DNA of 55,280 nt from Acidimicrobiaceae bacterium (GCA_028819505.1 JAPPLH010000148.1:1343-56622), one strand, 5' to 3'; shown: positions 1 through 9,069, numbered from the stretch's first letter. Numbers and translations are program-made. The notes: a model not told the origin generated them from the letters alone.

Positions 1-128
1 TTGGCAGCGGGGTGTGCCCTGTCGGGTGCTGAGCGCTGCCAGTTCGCGTGGCTGACCTGGTCCTGGCTGGGGATTGGCAGCGGGGTGTGCCCTGTCGGGT
101 GCTGAGCGCTGCCAGTTCGCGTGGCTGA
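1..128. repeat. Tandem pair of a 55-bp palindromic repeat
   Basis: Positions 1-55 recur almost exactly at 74-128 (period 73). Each copy begins TTGGCAGCG and, after 25 bases, has GCTGCCAGTTCG, so TGGCAGCG and CGCTGCCA can pair as a hairpin. A related element with the same arms but a different interior lies at 49528-49568. This looks like a small dispersed palindromic (REP-like) element; the pair may continue to the left of the window. Confidence 0.75.
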
Positions 129-166
129 GCGCGGTTCGCGTTGGTCGGCGCGGATACCGTGAGGCT

Positions 167-1852
167 GTGCGGCAGCTGATCACCGACGCGCTGATCGTCG
201 CCGGCGACGGGTCCGCCGAGCCTTGCCGCGGCGACGCGCTGATCGACGGTGACCGGGTCGTCCATCTCGGCGAGGTGCCCCCCAGCGCAGCCGCCGGAGC
301 GGAACGCACCATCGCTGCCGGCGGCCGGGTGCTGGCGCCCGGCTTCGTGGACACCCACAACCACGGCGCCCTCGCCGGCACCCGGGTCGGCGAGCACGGC
401 ATCCCCGTCAGCTGCGAGATGGCGGTGCGGGGCGGTGTCACCAAGCGGATCTGCGGCGTGGACGGGCTGTCCCCCGCGCCGGTGGTACCCGATCAGCGGG
501 CCGAGTACGCCGCGCAACTCGCGCCCCTCGACGGCATGGCGGGCCCGCCGGGCGATCCCGACGGCGACGACCCCGCCGGCGGCGGCCAGTGGCCGTGGAC
601 GACGACGGAGGAGTTCCTGCGGTGGCACGCCGGCCGGTCGGTCACCGACCTGGGGATGCACCTGGGCCACAGCGCAGTGCGGCGCACGGTCATGGGCAAC
701 CTCGACCGCACCGCCGACGACGCCCAGATCCGGGCCATGGCCGAGGTGGTGCGCCGGGAGGCCCCCTGGTGCCTGGGCCTGTCCACCGGGCTCGTCTACA
801 ACCCGGCCGTGTACTCCGACCAGCGGGAGATCACCGCCCTCGTGCGAGCGTTCAACGAGGTCAAGCCGGGCGCCCTGTACCCGCACCTGCGCTCCGAGAG
901 CGACGACATCGTCGAGGCCCTCAATGAGGTGATCACCGCCGCGGTCGAGGGCGGGGGCGGCTACTGCAGCGAGCACTCCAAGATCGCGGGCCGCCGCAAC
1001 TGGGACCGGTTCGGCGACGTGGCCAGCCGGCTCGACGACGCGGCCGGCTCGGTGCCGACCCTGGGGAACATGTACCCCTACACCGCGGGCAGCACCACCG
1101 CCGACGCGCTGTTCCCGCCGGAGGTGCGCGCCGGCACCCGGGCCGAGTTCATGGCCCGGCTCACCGACGACGACGTGCGCCGGTTCGCCTTCGAGAAGAT
1201 CTACGCCGACAGCACCGGCTGGGACAACTTCGTGGCCTTCTGCGGCGGGTTGGAAGGCATCCAGATAGCGGGGGTGCTCGACGGGGTGGGCGACGACTTC
1301 CTGGGCAAGCGCTTCTCCGATGTCGTTCTGGCCGCAGGGGTGACCGACATGAACTCGATAGAGGCCCACGACGCGGTCTGCGACTTCTTCCTGCACAACC
1401 GGGGCGAGGTTGCCATCATCAGCCACTACGGCAACGAGGCCACCGTGGAGAAGTTCTTCCGCCGCCCGAACATGGCGCTGTGCACCGACGGCCTGATGCC
1501 CGGGCCGGGCCAGAAGCCCCATCCCCGCTCGCTGGGATCCTTCCCCAAGGCCCTGCGCATGGCCCGGGAACTGGGCATCGGTGTGGCGGAGATCGTACAC
1601 CGGCTGGCGGTGCTGCCGTGCGAGTTCATGGGCCTGCCGAGCCCGGTGCTGCGCGAGGGCGCCGACGCTTCGCTGGTGCTGTTCGACTGGGACCGGGTCA
1701 CCGAGCGCAACAGCTACGAGGATCCCCTGGTGCCGCCCGACGGCATCGACGCGGTGTGGGTGCATGGGGACCTGGTGCAGCACGAAGGCCGCATCCATGC
1801 GCCCAAGTCCTTCGGTGGTCGCCACCTGCTCACGCCTCCGACTCGTTCTTGA
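167..1852 (+). CDS. N-acyl-D-amino-acid deacylase family amidohydrolase
   Basis: This 561-residue protein is a metal-dependent amidohydrolase of the D-aminoacylase type, which hydrolyses N-acyl-D-amino acids or related amides in the cytoplasm. The strand-1 metal motif GFVDTHNHG (His64, His66) is present. The middle stretch LGLSTGLVYNPAVY and the C-terminal TDGLMPGP, HPRSLGSFP and EGADASLVLFD blocks follow the family pattern. GTG at 167 was chosen because homology starts at RQLITDALIV; the upstream in-frame TTG at 74 lies inside the repeat pair and adds unlikely sequence. It ends at a strong hairpin shared with the convergent hemoglobin gene. The substrate cannot be told from sequence; dihydropyrimidinase-like activity is a less likely alternative. 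Confidence 0.82.
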   Translation: MRQLITDALIVAGDGSAEPCRGDALIDGDRVVHLGEVPPSAAAGAERTIAAGGRVLAPGFVDTHNHGALAGTRVGEHGIPVSCEMAVRGGVTKRICGVDGLSPAPVVPDQRAEYAAQLAPLDGMAGPPGDPDGDDPAGGGQWPWTTTEEFLRWHAGRSVTDLGMHLGHSAVRRTVMGNLDRTADDAQIRAMAEVVRREAPWCLGLSTGLVYNPAVYSDQREITALVRAFNEVKPGALYPHLRSESDDIVEALNEVITAAVEGGGGYCSEHSKIAGRRNWDRFGDVASRLDDAAGSVPTLGNMYPYTAGSTTADALFPPEVRAGTRAEFMARLTDDDVRRFAFEKIYADSTGWDNFVAFCGGLEGIQIAGVLDGVGDDFLGKRFSDVVLAAGVTDMNSIEAHDAVCDFFLHNRGEVAIISHYGNEATVEKFFRRPNMALCTDGLMPGPGQKPHPRSLGSFPKALRMARELGIGVAEIVHRLAVLPCEFMGLPSPVLREGADASLVLFDWDRVTERNSYEDPLVPPDGIDAVWVHGDLVQHEGRIHAPKSFGGRHLLTPPTRS

Positions 1853-1887
1853 TGTAGTTGACCTCCTCCTGTGAGGTCAACTACATC
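1851..1887. terminator. Perfect 15-bp hairpin between convergent genes
   Basis: Arm GATGTAGTTGACCTC (1851-1865) and its exact reverse complement (1873-1887) flank a 7-base loop. It sits between the stop of the amidohydrolase and the stop of the hemoglobin gene on the other strand, so it can serve as a bidirectional terminator. There is no T-tract, which is common in GC-rich actinobacteria. Confidence 0.75.
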
Positions 1888-1902
1888 GAGAATGGCCGGG
1901 CG

Positions 1903-2424
1903 CTAGTCCGCCGGCTGGTTGGTCAGGTGGGTGGCGGCGTTGTCGAAGTGCTCGAGCATGGCGGCCCGGATCTCGTCGGTCAGCGGGCGGCCGGCGCCGT
2001 CGGCGATGGTGGCCGCGTCGAGCGATGCGGTCATGTGGGCCATCCAGGCGTCGCGCTCGGCTTGTCCGATGGCGAACGGGAAGTGACGCATCCGCAGCCG
2101 GGGGTGGCCGCGCTCCTCGCTGTAGTGCGGCGGACCGCCCCAGTACTGGGCCAGGAACCCGGCCAGGCGCCGCCGGGATGGCCCCATGTCCCTCGGATAC
2201 ATCGGCCGCAGCAGCGAGTCGTCCTCCACCGCGTCGTAGAACCGGTCCACTAGCTCATCGAAGAAGCGCTGGCCGCCCACGATCTCGTACACCGTCGGCG
2301 GCGCCTGCATCGCGTCGCGCAGCGACCCCTTCAGGTTCAATCCCGCCTGCCAGCTCTCACCCTCGCTGCCCGCGGCGTCGTCATGGCCGGCAGCCGGCGT
2401 TTCGGCGTTGGACTCGGCGGTCAC
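1903..2424 (-). CDS. Truncated hemoglobin (group II-like)
   Basis: A 173-residue 2-over-2 globin expected to bind heme and O2 or NO in the cytoplasm. Visible family features are FFDELVDRFYDAV (B-helix with Tyr B10), PMYPRDM, FLAQYWGGP, the proximal-His block LRMRHFPF and a Trp in AERDAWMAHM at the G8 position, typical of group II (GlbO) proteins. About 45 N-terminal residues before the globin fold are Ala/Glu-rich. GTG at 2424 was chosen because it overlaps the TGA of the upstream oxygenase gene in a GTGA junction, so the two are translationally coupled; an internal Met nearer the fold is a possible alternative. Coupling to an oxygenase suggests a role in O2 supply or redox protection (inference). 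Confidence 0.85.
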   Translation of the reverse strand: MTAESNAETPAAGHDDAAGSEGESWQAGLNLKGSLRDAMQAPPTVYEIVGGQRFFDELVDRFYDAVEDDSLLRPMYPRDMGPSRRRLAGFLAQYWGGPPHYSEERGHPRLRMRHFPFAIGQAERDAWMAHMTASLDAATIADGAGRPLTDEIRAAMLEHFDNAATHLTNQPAD

Positions 2425-3383
2425 GGCCGGGGCATCTCGCGGAACTTGGACGGGTCGTAGGGGGCGCCGCAGCGGTCCAGGGCGGCTCGCCATGACGGGC
2501 TGTTGCGGAGTCCCCAGCGCAGGAACGTCAACAGCGTGGCCGTGGTCTGGCGGGCGCCGGGGCGGGCCTTCAGGCCGAGCACGGAGGTCAGCTCGGGGGG
2601 CATGGTGCTGATCGCGCCGTGCATCAGCACGTCGTAGCCGACCCGCTGGCGGGCGGGCAGCGGCGGCTGCCGCAGGAAGTCCACCGCAGATCGCATGCCT
2701 GGGCTGGGCTCCAGCGCCGGGTTGGTGCGGACCCAGGTGTGCAGCTCGGCCGCGGTCCGGGGCAGGGGAGCGGCCCCGAGCATGGCCCCCACCTGGGACT
2801 GCTCGACCACGAACCGGTCGGCCTCGGCCTCGGTGAGCCCCGGGCCGAACTCCCGGTACGAGGTCAGGAACGACTCGGTGAGGGTGTTGTGCACCCATGC
2901 GGCCAACTCCGGCATCGCCGCGTCGTAGGCCATGCCCCGGTGCGAGGTGCCGCTCACCCCCTGGTGGGCGGCCCGGACCCGGTCGACGGCCTCCTCCACC
3001 TCGGGCATGGCTCCGAACGTCGCCGACGTCACGTAGAAGGCGGTCCGGTTGAGGCGACCCATGGGATCGTCGCGGTAGCGGCTGTGGTCGTCTACGCCGG
3101 CCACCGCCTCGGGATGGGCGGCCTGGATCAGCAGGGCCCGGATGGCTCCCACGAACACGCTCACGTCGCCGATCGCCTTCCAGCTAACCGAGCCCGGTCC
3201 GCACAGTCCGGCGTCGCCGGGATGGTCGGCGGTGCGCTGCAGCGGCATCTCGCCATGGGAGAACAGCCCGCTGACCGAGGCCCCCAGCCGCGCCCGGTAG
3301 CGGGTTGCCGCGGTCTGCGTGCAGGAGGACAGGCTGCTGGCCAAAGCCCCCAGCCGGGCCCGGCAGCGGTGCAGCGTGTCCAT
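2421..3383 (-). CDS. Oxygenase MpaB family protein (DUF2236)
   Basis: A 320-residue DUF2236 protein, the heme-dependent oxygenase fold shared with fungal MpaB and latex-clearing protein Lcp. Characteristic blocks are AIRALLIQAAHPEAVAGV, HSRYRDDPMGRLNRTAFYV (the conserved region after the first His) and AWVHNTLTESFLTSY. Length is normal for bacterial members. ATG at 3383 opens the gene; no cleaner start lies downstream. It is followed by the hemoglobin gene in a 4-bp overlap. The substrate of actinobacterial DUF2236 proteins is generally unknown, so the oxidative role is a family-level statement. Confidence 0.8.
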   Translation of the reverse strand: MDTLHRCRARLGALASSLSSCTQTAATRYRARLGASVSGLFSHGEMPLQRTADHPGDAGLCGPGSVSWKAIGDVSVFVGAIRALLIQAAHPEAVAGVDDHSRYRDDPMGRLNRTAFYVTSATFGAMPEVEEAVDRVRAAHQGVSGTSHRGMAYDAAMPELAAWVHNTLTESFLTSYREFGPGLTEAEADRFVVEQSQVGAMLGAAPLPRTAAELHTWVRTNPALEPSPGMRSAVDFLRQPPLPARQRVGYDVLMHGAISTMPPELTSVLGLKARPGARQTTATLLTFLRWGLRNSPSWRAALDRCGAPYDPSKFREMPRP

Positions 3384-3722
3384 GCCCGCACGCTACTGCC
3401 GCGGCCGGTCTCGGCGGCGCCGTTGGCGGGGCCCCGGCCGGAGGGTCGATGTCACACCGCTGTGGTTGGCTGGTGGTCGGCAAGCGAGTGTGTCAGGAGT
3501 CCAGTGCCCGTGGCCAACGAGCAGGACAACCAACCAGACGAGGCCAGCGGCGGCGCGGCTTCTGTGGGGGCGGCGCGGCTAGCTGCGACGGCCTTCGAGG
3601 CCGCCGTCGGCAAGTACGAAGCGCCAGAGCCAGCCAGCGGGAATGCGCCTGCCGGTCCCAACTCGAAGCGCCGACGGCGAGGAATGCGCTTGCGTGTCCT
3701 AGCACGAAGGTAACGTCGTTTC
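3384..3722. other. Intergenic region between divergent genes
   Basis: About 340 bp between the DUF2236 gene (minus) and the methyltransferase (plus). No convincing gene was found. Two imperfect repeats with CGAAGCGCC followed by GGAATGCGC lie around 3618-3690, and a 23-bp imperfect palindrome overlaps the methyltransferase start. Confidence 0.5.
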
Positions 3723-3725
3723 GTG
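3703..3725. promoter_or_regulatory. Imperfect palindrome over the methyltransferase start
   Basis: CACGAA (3703-3708) and TTCGTG (3720-3725) are inverted repeats around a central AACG-T-CGTT. The right arm includes the GTG start codon at 3723, so a protein bound here, or a small hairpin, could limit expression. This is a candidate operator from sequence symmetry only. Confidence 0.35.
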
Positions 3726-6700
3726 GCTTCTCGAATCTCGGAGAGCGCGTTCAACGCCGGGTTTGCGGGTGCGCTGCGCGACCGGCATCCGCGGTGGGGC
3801 GGATCCGCGGTGCTGGCCGAGGCGACCGGCGTGTTCCGCGGTGCGGCGGCCCGCCGGCCCGACATACTCGTGACCGGCGAGGCCGGGGTGCCGGTCGTGA
3901 TCGAGACCGAGTACGAGCCGGCCCGCGGCGTGGAGTCCGAAGCGGTCGGCAGGCTCGGCGCGGTGATCGACGAGACCGGCCGGGCCGTCGCTGCGGCCCT
4001 GGCGGTACGGGTGCCGCTGGAACTGCGGGACTCTCCCGCCGGGCACCTGTCCGATCTGGTGTCGTCGGCGCGATACCGCTTCTGCTGTTACACGACGAAC
4101 TCCGCGGCGGCCACGGCTGACGAACCGGCGGAGACGGCTCGGTTCCCGGCGCGGGGCTGGCTGACGGGCGGCGTCGACGACATCGCCGGGCTTGTCGAGC
4201 GGGTCCTGCTGCCGGAGTCGGCCATCGCACAGGGAGCGCTCCTGTTGGAGCACGGCGTCAACGACGCGGCCGCCGTCCTCGACCGGCTCGGAGCGCGCCA
4301 CACTGCGGTTCTCGCCCGCGTAGCCGGATCGCTGCGCCAGGAGGACGGCGAGCAGACGCGGCGCATGGCGATGGCGATCTGCGCCAACGCTCTCGTGTTC
4401 CAGACCGCGGTCGCCGGCACGCACCCCGAGATCGTCGGCCCGCCGGATCCGTCGCTTCTCACAGACACCGGCAGCCTCTCCAAGCGGCGGGTGCTGTCGG
4501 CTTGGCGTCGGATCCTCGGGGTCAACTACTGGCCGATCTTCGCGGTCGCGTCCGACGTCGTGGCGGCCCTCCCGAGTGCTGCCGCCTCCGAAGTGCTCGA
4601 CCGCCTCGTCGGCGTCGCTGAGGGCCTGGCCGGCCTCGGAGCGGCCACGACCGGCGATCTGGCCGGCCAGATGTTCGGGCGGCTGATCTCGGACCGCAAG
4701 TTCCTGGCGACCTTCTACACGCGGCCGGCCTCCGCGACGCTGCTGGCAGAACTGGCGGTCGATCGGCTGGCCTGCGACTTCAGCAGCCGGACGGATGTCG
4801 CCGGTCTGCGGCTGGCGGATCTGGCTTGCGGCACCGGCGCCCTGCTGTCGGCCGCCTACCGAGCCGTCGCCGCTCGCTACCGGCGCAAGGGAGGCGACGA
4901 CGAAGCACTGCACGCCGAGATGATGGAGGCCTGCCTGATCGGCGCCGACATCATGCCGGCCGCCACTCATCTGACCGCGTCGATGCTCTCAGGCGTGCAT
5001 CCGTCGGTGCCGTTCGGCAATACGCGGGTGTACACGATGCCGTACGGCCGTCAGAGCTCCCTGCGCCCGGTGGCCATCGGCTCCTTGGAGCTCTTGGGCG
5101 ACGAGCAGGTGCTGTCGCTGTTCGGCACGGGCCGCTCGGTGGCTTCCGGCGGCGGCGAGCGGTCCTCCGAGGATCTGGGCAGCCGGGCAGACGTGCCCGA
5201 CGCCAGCCTCGACGTGGTGATCATGAACCCGCCGTTCACTCGGTCCACCAATCACGAGGGCGCCGCCGCCGGAGTCCCGCGTCCCGCATTCGCAGGCTTC
5301 GACACCAGCGAGTCCGAGCAGCGCCGGATGGCTGCCCGCCTCGACGACATCTACCGAGGCATGAGGTGTCGAGCCGGGCACGGCAACGCCGGCCTGGCGT
5401 CCAACTTCGTCGACCTTGCCCACGCCAAAGTGAAGCCCGGGGGCGTGATCGCCTTCGTGCTCCCCGCCGCGATGGCGGGCGGCGGTGCCTGGCAGGCCAC
5501 TCGCGACATTCTGCGGAGGGAATACACCGGTGCGCTGGTGGTGACCATCGCTTCGGCCGGCTCGACCGACCGCGCCTTCTCGGCTGACACCGGGATGGCG
5601 GAGGCCCTCGTGGTCGCCACGAGGCGGGCTGATCCCGAGTTCACTCCCGGCGATGACGCCGTGGTCTGGGTCAGCCTCAAGGAGAGGCCGCGCGACGGGG
5701 TGGCGGCAGCCGAGACAGCCAGAGCGATCACTGAGGCTGCCGTCGCCGCTATGGAGATGGCGGCGGCAGCCGCCGACTCGGGGCACTCGTCCGGCAGCGG
5801 GGACCGGGGATCGCCGGGCCGGGCCTCCGGCATGCTGCAACTGGGAGACGAGGTCATCGGCTGCTGCGTGCTCGGGGGCTGGGGCGACGGGGGCTGTGTG
5901 GGCGTGGCCAACCCGGATGTGATTGAGGCTGCCGCGGCCCTGGCTCAGGGTGTGTTGCGACTCCCCGGCCTCGACGACCAGCACATTCCCTTGGCGCCGT
6001 TGGCCGAGTTGGGCGAGCGCGGGCTCTACCACCTCGACATCGCCGGACCGGCACTGTCGAAGGCGGGCGTGCCGCGCGGGCCGTTCGACATCGCTCCGCT
6101 GCCATGGAACGAGGCGCCGCCGTCGTATCCGGTGCTGTGGGGCCACGACGCCGGCCGTGAGCGGCGCTTGACGGTGCAGCCCGACAGCCAGGGGACGGTT
6201 CGTCACGGCCGGCGCGACCATGCTCTGGCGGTTTGGGCCACCGCTACTCGGCTGCACTTCAACTTGGACTATCGGCTCAACTCGCAGTCGCTGGCGTGCT
6301 GTCTCACGCCTGGCAAGTCGGTCGGTGGCCGGGCCTGGCCCAACTACCGGCTCGACGGCGACGACGACGATGAGATTGTGAAGCGCGAGCAACTGACGGC
6401 GCTGTGGATGAACTCCACGCTCGGCCTGATCGGCTTCTGGTGGTTGGGCACTCGCCAACAGCAGGGCCGGGCCGTGATGACCATCACAAGGCTGGGGGAC
6501 CTGATCGCCGTCGACCCGCGTCGGCTGGCGCCGGATCAGACCCACAGGGCCTCGGAGATATTCGACGAACTCGCCGGCCGCGACCTCAGGCCGGCGCACG
6601 AGGCGGTCGCCGACCCCGTCCGCCACCGTCTCGACGAGGCCGTCCTACAGGAGGTGCTCGGCCTGTCCGGCGAAGTGCTCGACCGCCTCGCAGTGCTGCG

Positions 6701-6755
6701 CGAGCAGTGGTGCGCCGAGCCCTCAGTACACGGCGGCAAACGGCTGCGCGGCTAG
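3723..6755 (+). CDS. Orphan HsdM-like N6-adenine DNA methyltransferase, possible type IIG enzyme
   Basis: A 1010-residue class I SAM-dependent DNA methyltransferase. It has FYTRPASATLLAEL (as in HsdM), the SAM motif ADLACGTGALLS near residue 365 and the catalytic NPPF near residue 502 in DVVIMNPPFTRSTN. The N-terminal domain carries RRPDILV (Pro46-Asp47) followed by VVIETEYEP (Glu61, Glu63), which resembles a PD-(D/E)XK nuclease core but lacks the usual Lys. The C-terminal 250 residues are likely target recognition. No separate restriction or specificity gene adjoins it. GTG at 3723 is the first sensible start. It could be a single-chain restriction-methylation enzyme, an orphan methylase or a PglX-like phage-defence methylase; no brx or DISARM neighbours are visible here. 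Confidence 0.8.
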   Translation: MASRISESAFNAGFAGALRDRHPRWGGSAVLAEATGVFRGAAARRPDILVTGEAGVPVVIETEYEPARGVESEAVGRLGAVIDETGRAVAAALAVRVPLELRDSPAGHLSDLVSSARYRFCCYTTNSAAATADEPAETARFPARGWLTGGVDDIAGLVERVLLPESAIAQGALLLEHGVNDAAAVLDRLGARHTAVLARVAGSLRQEDGEQTRRMAMAICANALVFQTAVAGTHPEIVGPPDPSLLTDTGSLSKRRVLSAWRRILGVNYWPIFAVASDVVAALPSAAASEVLDRLVGVAEGLAGLGAATTGDLAGQMFGRLISDRKFLATFYTRPASATLLAELAVDRLACDFSSRTDVAGLRLADLACGTGALLSAAYRAVAARYRRKGGDDEALHAEMMEACLIGADIMPAATHLTASMLSGVHPSVPFGNTRVYTMPYGRQSSLRPVAIGSLELLGDEQVLSLFGTGRSVASGGGERSSEDLGSRADVPDASLDVVIMNPPFTRSTNHEGAAAGVPRPAFAGFDTSESEQRRMAARLDDIYRGMRCRAGHGNAGLASNFVDLAHAKVKPGGVIAFVLPAAMAGGGAWQATRDILRREYTGALVVTIASAGSTDRAFSADTGMAEALVVATRRADPEFTPGDDAVVWVSLKERPRDGVAAAETARAITEAAVAAMEMAAAAADSGHSSGSGDRGSPGRASGMLQLGDEVIGCCVLGGWGDGGCVGVANPDVIEAAAALAQGVLRLPGLDDQHIPLAPLAELGERGLYHLDIAGPALSKAGVPRGPFDIAPLPWNEAPPSYPVLWGHDAGRERRLTVQPDSQGTVRHGRRDHALAVWATATRLHFNLDYRLNSQSLACCLTPGKSVGGRAWPNYRLDGDDDDEIVKREQLTALWMNSTLGLIGFWWLGTRQQQGRAVMTITRLGDLIAVDPRRLAPDQTHRASEIFDELAGRDLRPAHEAVADPVRHRLDEAVLQEVLGLSGEVLDRLAVLREQWCAEPSVHGGKRLRG

Positions 6756-6876
6756 ACAGCGGCCAAGCCGAAGCCGTCGTGCATCTGGCTCCCCGTCCCG
6801 CAGCGGTGCTGACTGACATCTGGCGCCGGCTGCTTCGATTGTCGGAGGACAGGCCCCTCCCGTTCCGCGGTCCGTG

Positions 6877-7902
6877 TCAGGACTGGGTGCCGGCCTGGGC
6901 GCCGCGGCGGGCCTTCATGCGCTGGCGCATGCGGGCGTGGGCCTCGGGGGTGCCGTCGTGGAAGGTGCCGAAGAGCTTGTCGACGGGCACGGGCCGGTTG
7001 CCGTAGTTGCACTCGAAGTAGCGGTGGTGCAGGTGGTGGAAGTAGTCGGCGCCCGGCGTGGTGCGCCCGCCGCGCCGGCCGACCTCGAAGCGCTCGAACC
7101 CCGAGTGCGACACCGCCGGCGACACGCCTTGGAACAGGCCGGCGAGGACCACGATGAACGGATGGGCCGGCACCACCCACCACAGCACGAACACGCTGAA
7201 GTAGATCAGGTGCTCCAGCGGGTGCATCGAGATGCCGGTCCAGGGCCCGGTGTTGACGTTGCGGTGGTGCAGGTAGTGGGCGTGGTCGTAGAACCAGCGG
7301 ACGTGCAGCAGCCGGTGGTTCAGGTAGAAGTGGGTCACCGACCACAGGAACGCCCCGACGGTCAGCGCCGACAGGTACGGCCACCCCGTTGACCACTCCA
7401 CCTGCGGGATCCGGTCGGTGGCGTAGAGCCACATCGTGAGCGACTCGTACCCGGTCCAGACGGCGACGCCGCTGACCAGGCTCCAGAACACGTTGTCGCG
7501 GGTCTGGTCAGTCCACAGGAACTCGCGGTTGGTGGTGCTCATCCACTGCCGGTTGTACTTGTAGCGCTGCTGCTGGGTCCGCCTCACATAGAGCGCCAGG
7601 TGCAGCGCGCCCGCCACCGCACTGAGGATCAGCGCGTTGCGGAGGTAGATCTCAAGGATCCACCTTGGATGAAGGCTCGCCATGCGGTCCATCGACGGCG
7701 TGAGGTAGTTCCAGGTCAGCGCGGCCAGCGCCACCCAGAACACGCCGTAGGGCAGCATCACCGGTTTGACCAGGTACCGGAGAGTGGCCACCGGCCGCGG
7801 CGGCCAGTCGAACATCGGCGAGGTCGTGATGGGCACCTCGGGCTCGAAGCCCTTCGGGCCGGGGCTGGCGACCGAGCCTGTCGTCGGGGACATGTCCGCC
7901 AT
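6877..7902 (-). CDS. Sterol desaturase / fatty acid hydroxylase family membrane protein
   Basis: A 341-residue integral membrane di-iron oxygenase of the fatty acid hydroxylase superfamily. The His clusters HFYLNHRLLH, HAHYLHHRN and HHLHHRYFE are all present, with HPLEH between them and hydrophobic segments around them (for example AALTWNYL, ALILSAVAGALHLALYV, YFSVFVLWWVV and FIVVLAGLF). It would hydroxylate or desaturate a lipid in the membrane using O2. ATG at 7902 was chosen because a GGGGG-rich ribosome binding site lies about 10 bases upstream; a longer reading frame further upstream reads as unlikely sequence. It stands alone, divergent from the molybdenum hydroxylase operon. The substrate is unknown. 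Confidence 0.85.
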   Translation of the reverse strand: MADMSPTTGSVASPGPKGFEPEVPITTSPMFDWPPRPVATLRYLVKPVMLPYGVFWVALAALTWNYLTPSMDRMASLHPRWILEIYLRNALILSAVAGALHLALYVRRTQQQRYKYNRQWMSTTNREFLWTDQTRDNVFWSLVSGVAVWTGYESLTMWLYATDRIPQVEWSTGWPYLSALTVGAFLWSVTHFYLNHRLLHVRWFYDHAHYLHHRNVNTGPWTGISMHPLEHLIYFSVFVLWWVVPAHPFIVVLAGLFQGVSPAVSHSGFERFEVGRRGGRTTPGADYFHHLHHRYFECNYGNRPVPVDKLFGTFHDGTPEAHARMRQRMKARRGAQAGTQS

Positions 7903-8199
7903 AGCCTGCGACCCCCTTAAAGCCGAACGACCCGACCGGGTAGCCCGGAATGCTACAGCCCGTGCAGGATTCTCGGATCGATTCTGAGGGCGTGCGGAAC
8001 ATGCCCAACCCGAGATTCCGAAGTGACCGACCGTCGCGGCGGCATCCTGTGGGCGTCCGCGAGTGGATGAGAGCCGGATGCGTTGCGACGGTGTCATTCC
8101 CGCTCTTGTTCGCTGCGCTCACGGGCCGCTCGGGCCACGGCCTGGCCCGCGCCGGCCGGCCGGTCGTGGTCCATTTGCTCGGCCTCTATGCTCTCGGCC
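7903..8199. other. Divergent intergenic region
   Basis: About 300 bp between the desaturase gene (minus) and the molybdenum hydroxylase operon (plus). It presumably holds both promoters, but no clear -35/-10 pair or gene was recognised. Confidence 0.4.
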
Positions 8200-9069
8200 A
8201 TGAAATACGCCTCCCCGACGACGGTGGCCGAGGCTGTGGGTCTGCTGGGTTCCGAGCCGGACGCCCGTGTGTACGCGGGCGCGACCGACCTGATCCCGCA
8301 GATCCGTGCCGGCCGACCTGAACCGAGCGTCATGGTCGACCTCAAGCGCATCGAGCGCCTGTGCGCGATCAGCAGCAGCGGATCCACCTACACGGTCGGC
8401 GCGGCCACCCCCACCGCCGACATCTGCGCCCACGCCGGGCTGGCCGCCGCCTTCCCGGGCCTGGTCGAGGCCAGCGGGCTGATCGGCTCCGACCAGATCC
8501 AGAGCCGTTCGAGCTGGGGCGGCAACCTGGCCAACGCCTCGCCCGCAGCCGACACCCCTCCCAGCCTCATCGTCAACGACGCCCGGGCCGTGATCGCCGG
8601 GCCGGGCGCGGAGCGCACCGTGGCCGCGGCCGACGTGGCCACCGGCCCCGGCGCCACTTCGCTCGGGCCGGGCGAGATCATCGTCGAGTTCGAGCTGGAC
8701 GAGCCGCCGGCCCGCACCGCCGACGCCTACCTGCGGCTGATCCCCCGCACCGAGATGGACATCGCGGTGGTCGGCGCGGCGGCCCGGGTCACCCTCGACG
8801 GCGACGGCAAGGTCGCCTCAGCGGCCATCGCCCTCGGCGCGGTGGCCCCCACCGTGGTACGGGTGCCCGACGCCGAGGCCGCCCTGGTCGGCAACGAGCC
8901 GGCCGGCGATGCGCTGGCTGCCGTCGGGGCGGCTGCGGCGGCCGCTGCCAATCCCATCGACGACAAGCGGGGCACCGTCGCCTACCGCCGGCAGGTTGCC
9001 GGCGTGCTGGCCCGCCGGGCGGTGTCCATCGCAGCCGAGCGGGCCCGCGAGCGAGGAGGCCAGTCATGA
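8200..9069 (+). CDS. Molybdenum hydroxylase FAD-binding (medium) subunit
   Basis: A 289-residue FAD-binding subunit of a xanthine dehydrogenase/CO dehydrogenase-type enzyme, passing electrons from the 2Fe-2S protein to an acceptor. The flavin-binding motifs VYAGATDLIPQI and SSWGGNLANASPAADTPP match the family AGGTDLLP and GGNxANASPAAD patterns. ATG at 8200 was chosen because the family begins close to MKYASPTTVAEAV; an in-frame ATG at 8188 is an alternative. Its TGA overlaps the next gene's ATG (ATGA), giving the order FAD, 2Fe-2S, molybdopterin subunit. Confidence 0.88.
   Translation: MKYASPTTVAEAVGLLGSEPDARVYAGATDLIPQIRAGRPEPSVMVDLKRIERLCAISSSGSTYTVGAATPTADICAHAGLAAAFPGLVEASGLIGSDQIQSRSSWGGNLANASPAADTPPSLIVNDARAVIAGPGAERTVAAADVATGPGATSLGPGEIIVEFELDEPPARTADAYLRLIPRTEMDIAVVGAAARVTLDGDGKVASAAIALGAVAPTVVRVPDAEAALVGNEPAGDALAAVGAAAAAAANPIDDKRGTVAYRRQVAGVLARRAVSIAAERARERGGQS

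Noticed and set aside
4989..6626. 545-codon minus-strand frame within the methyltransferase gene
   Set aside because: Antisense shadow of a gene with clear motifs; no recognisable domain or start signal.
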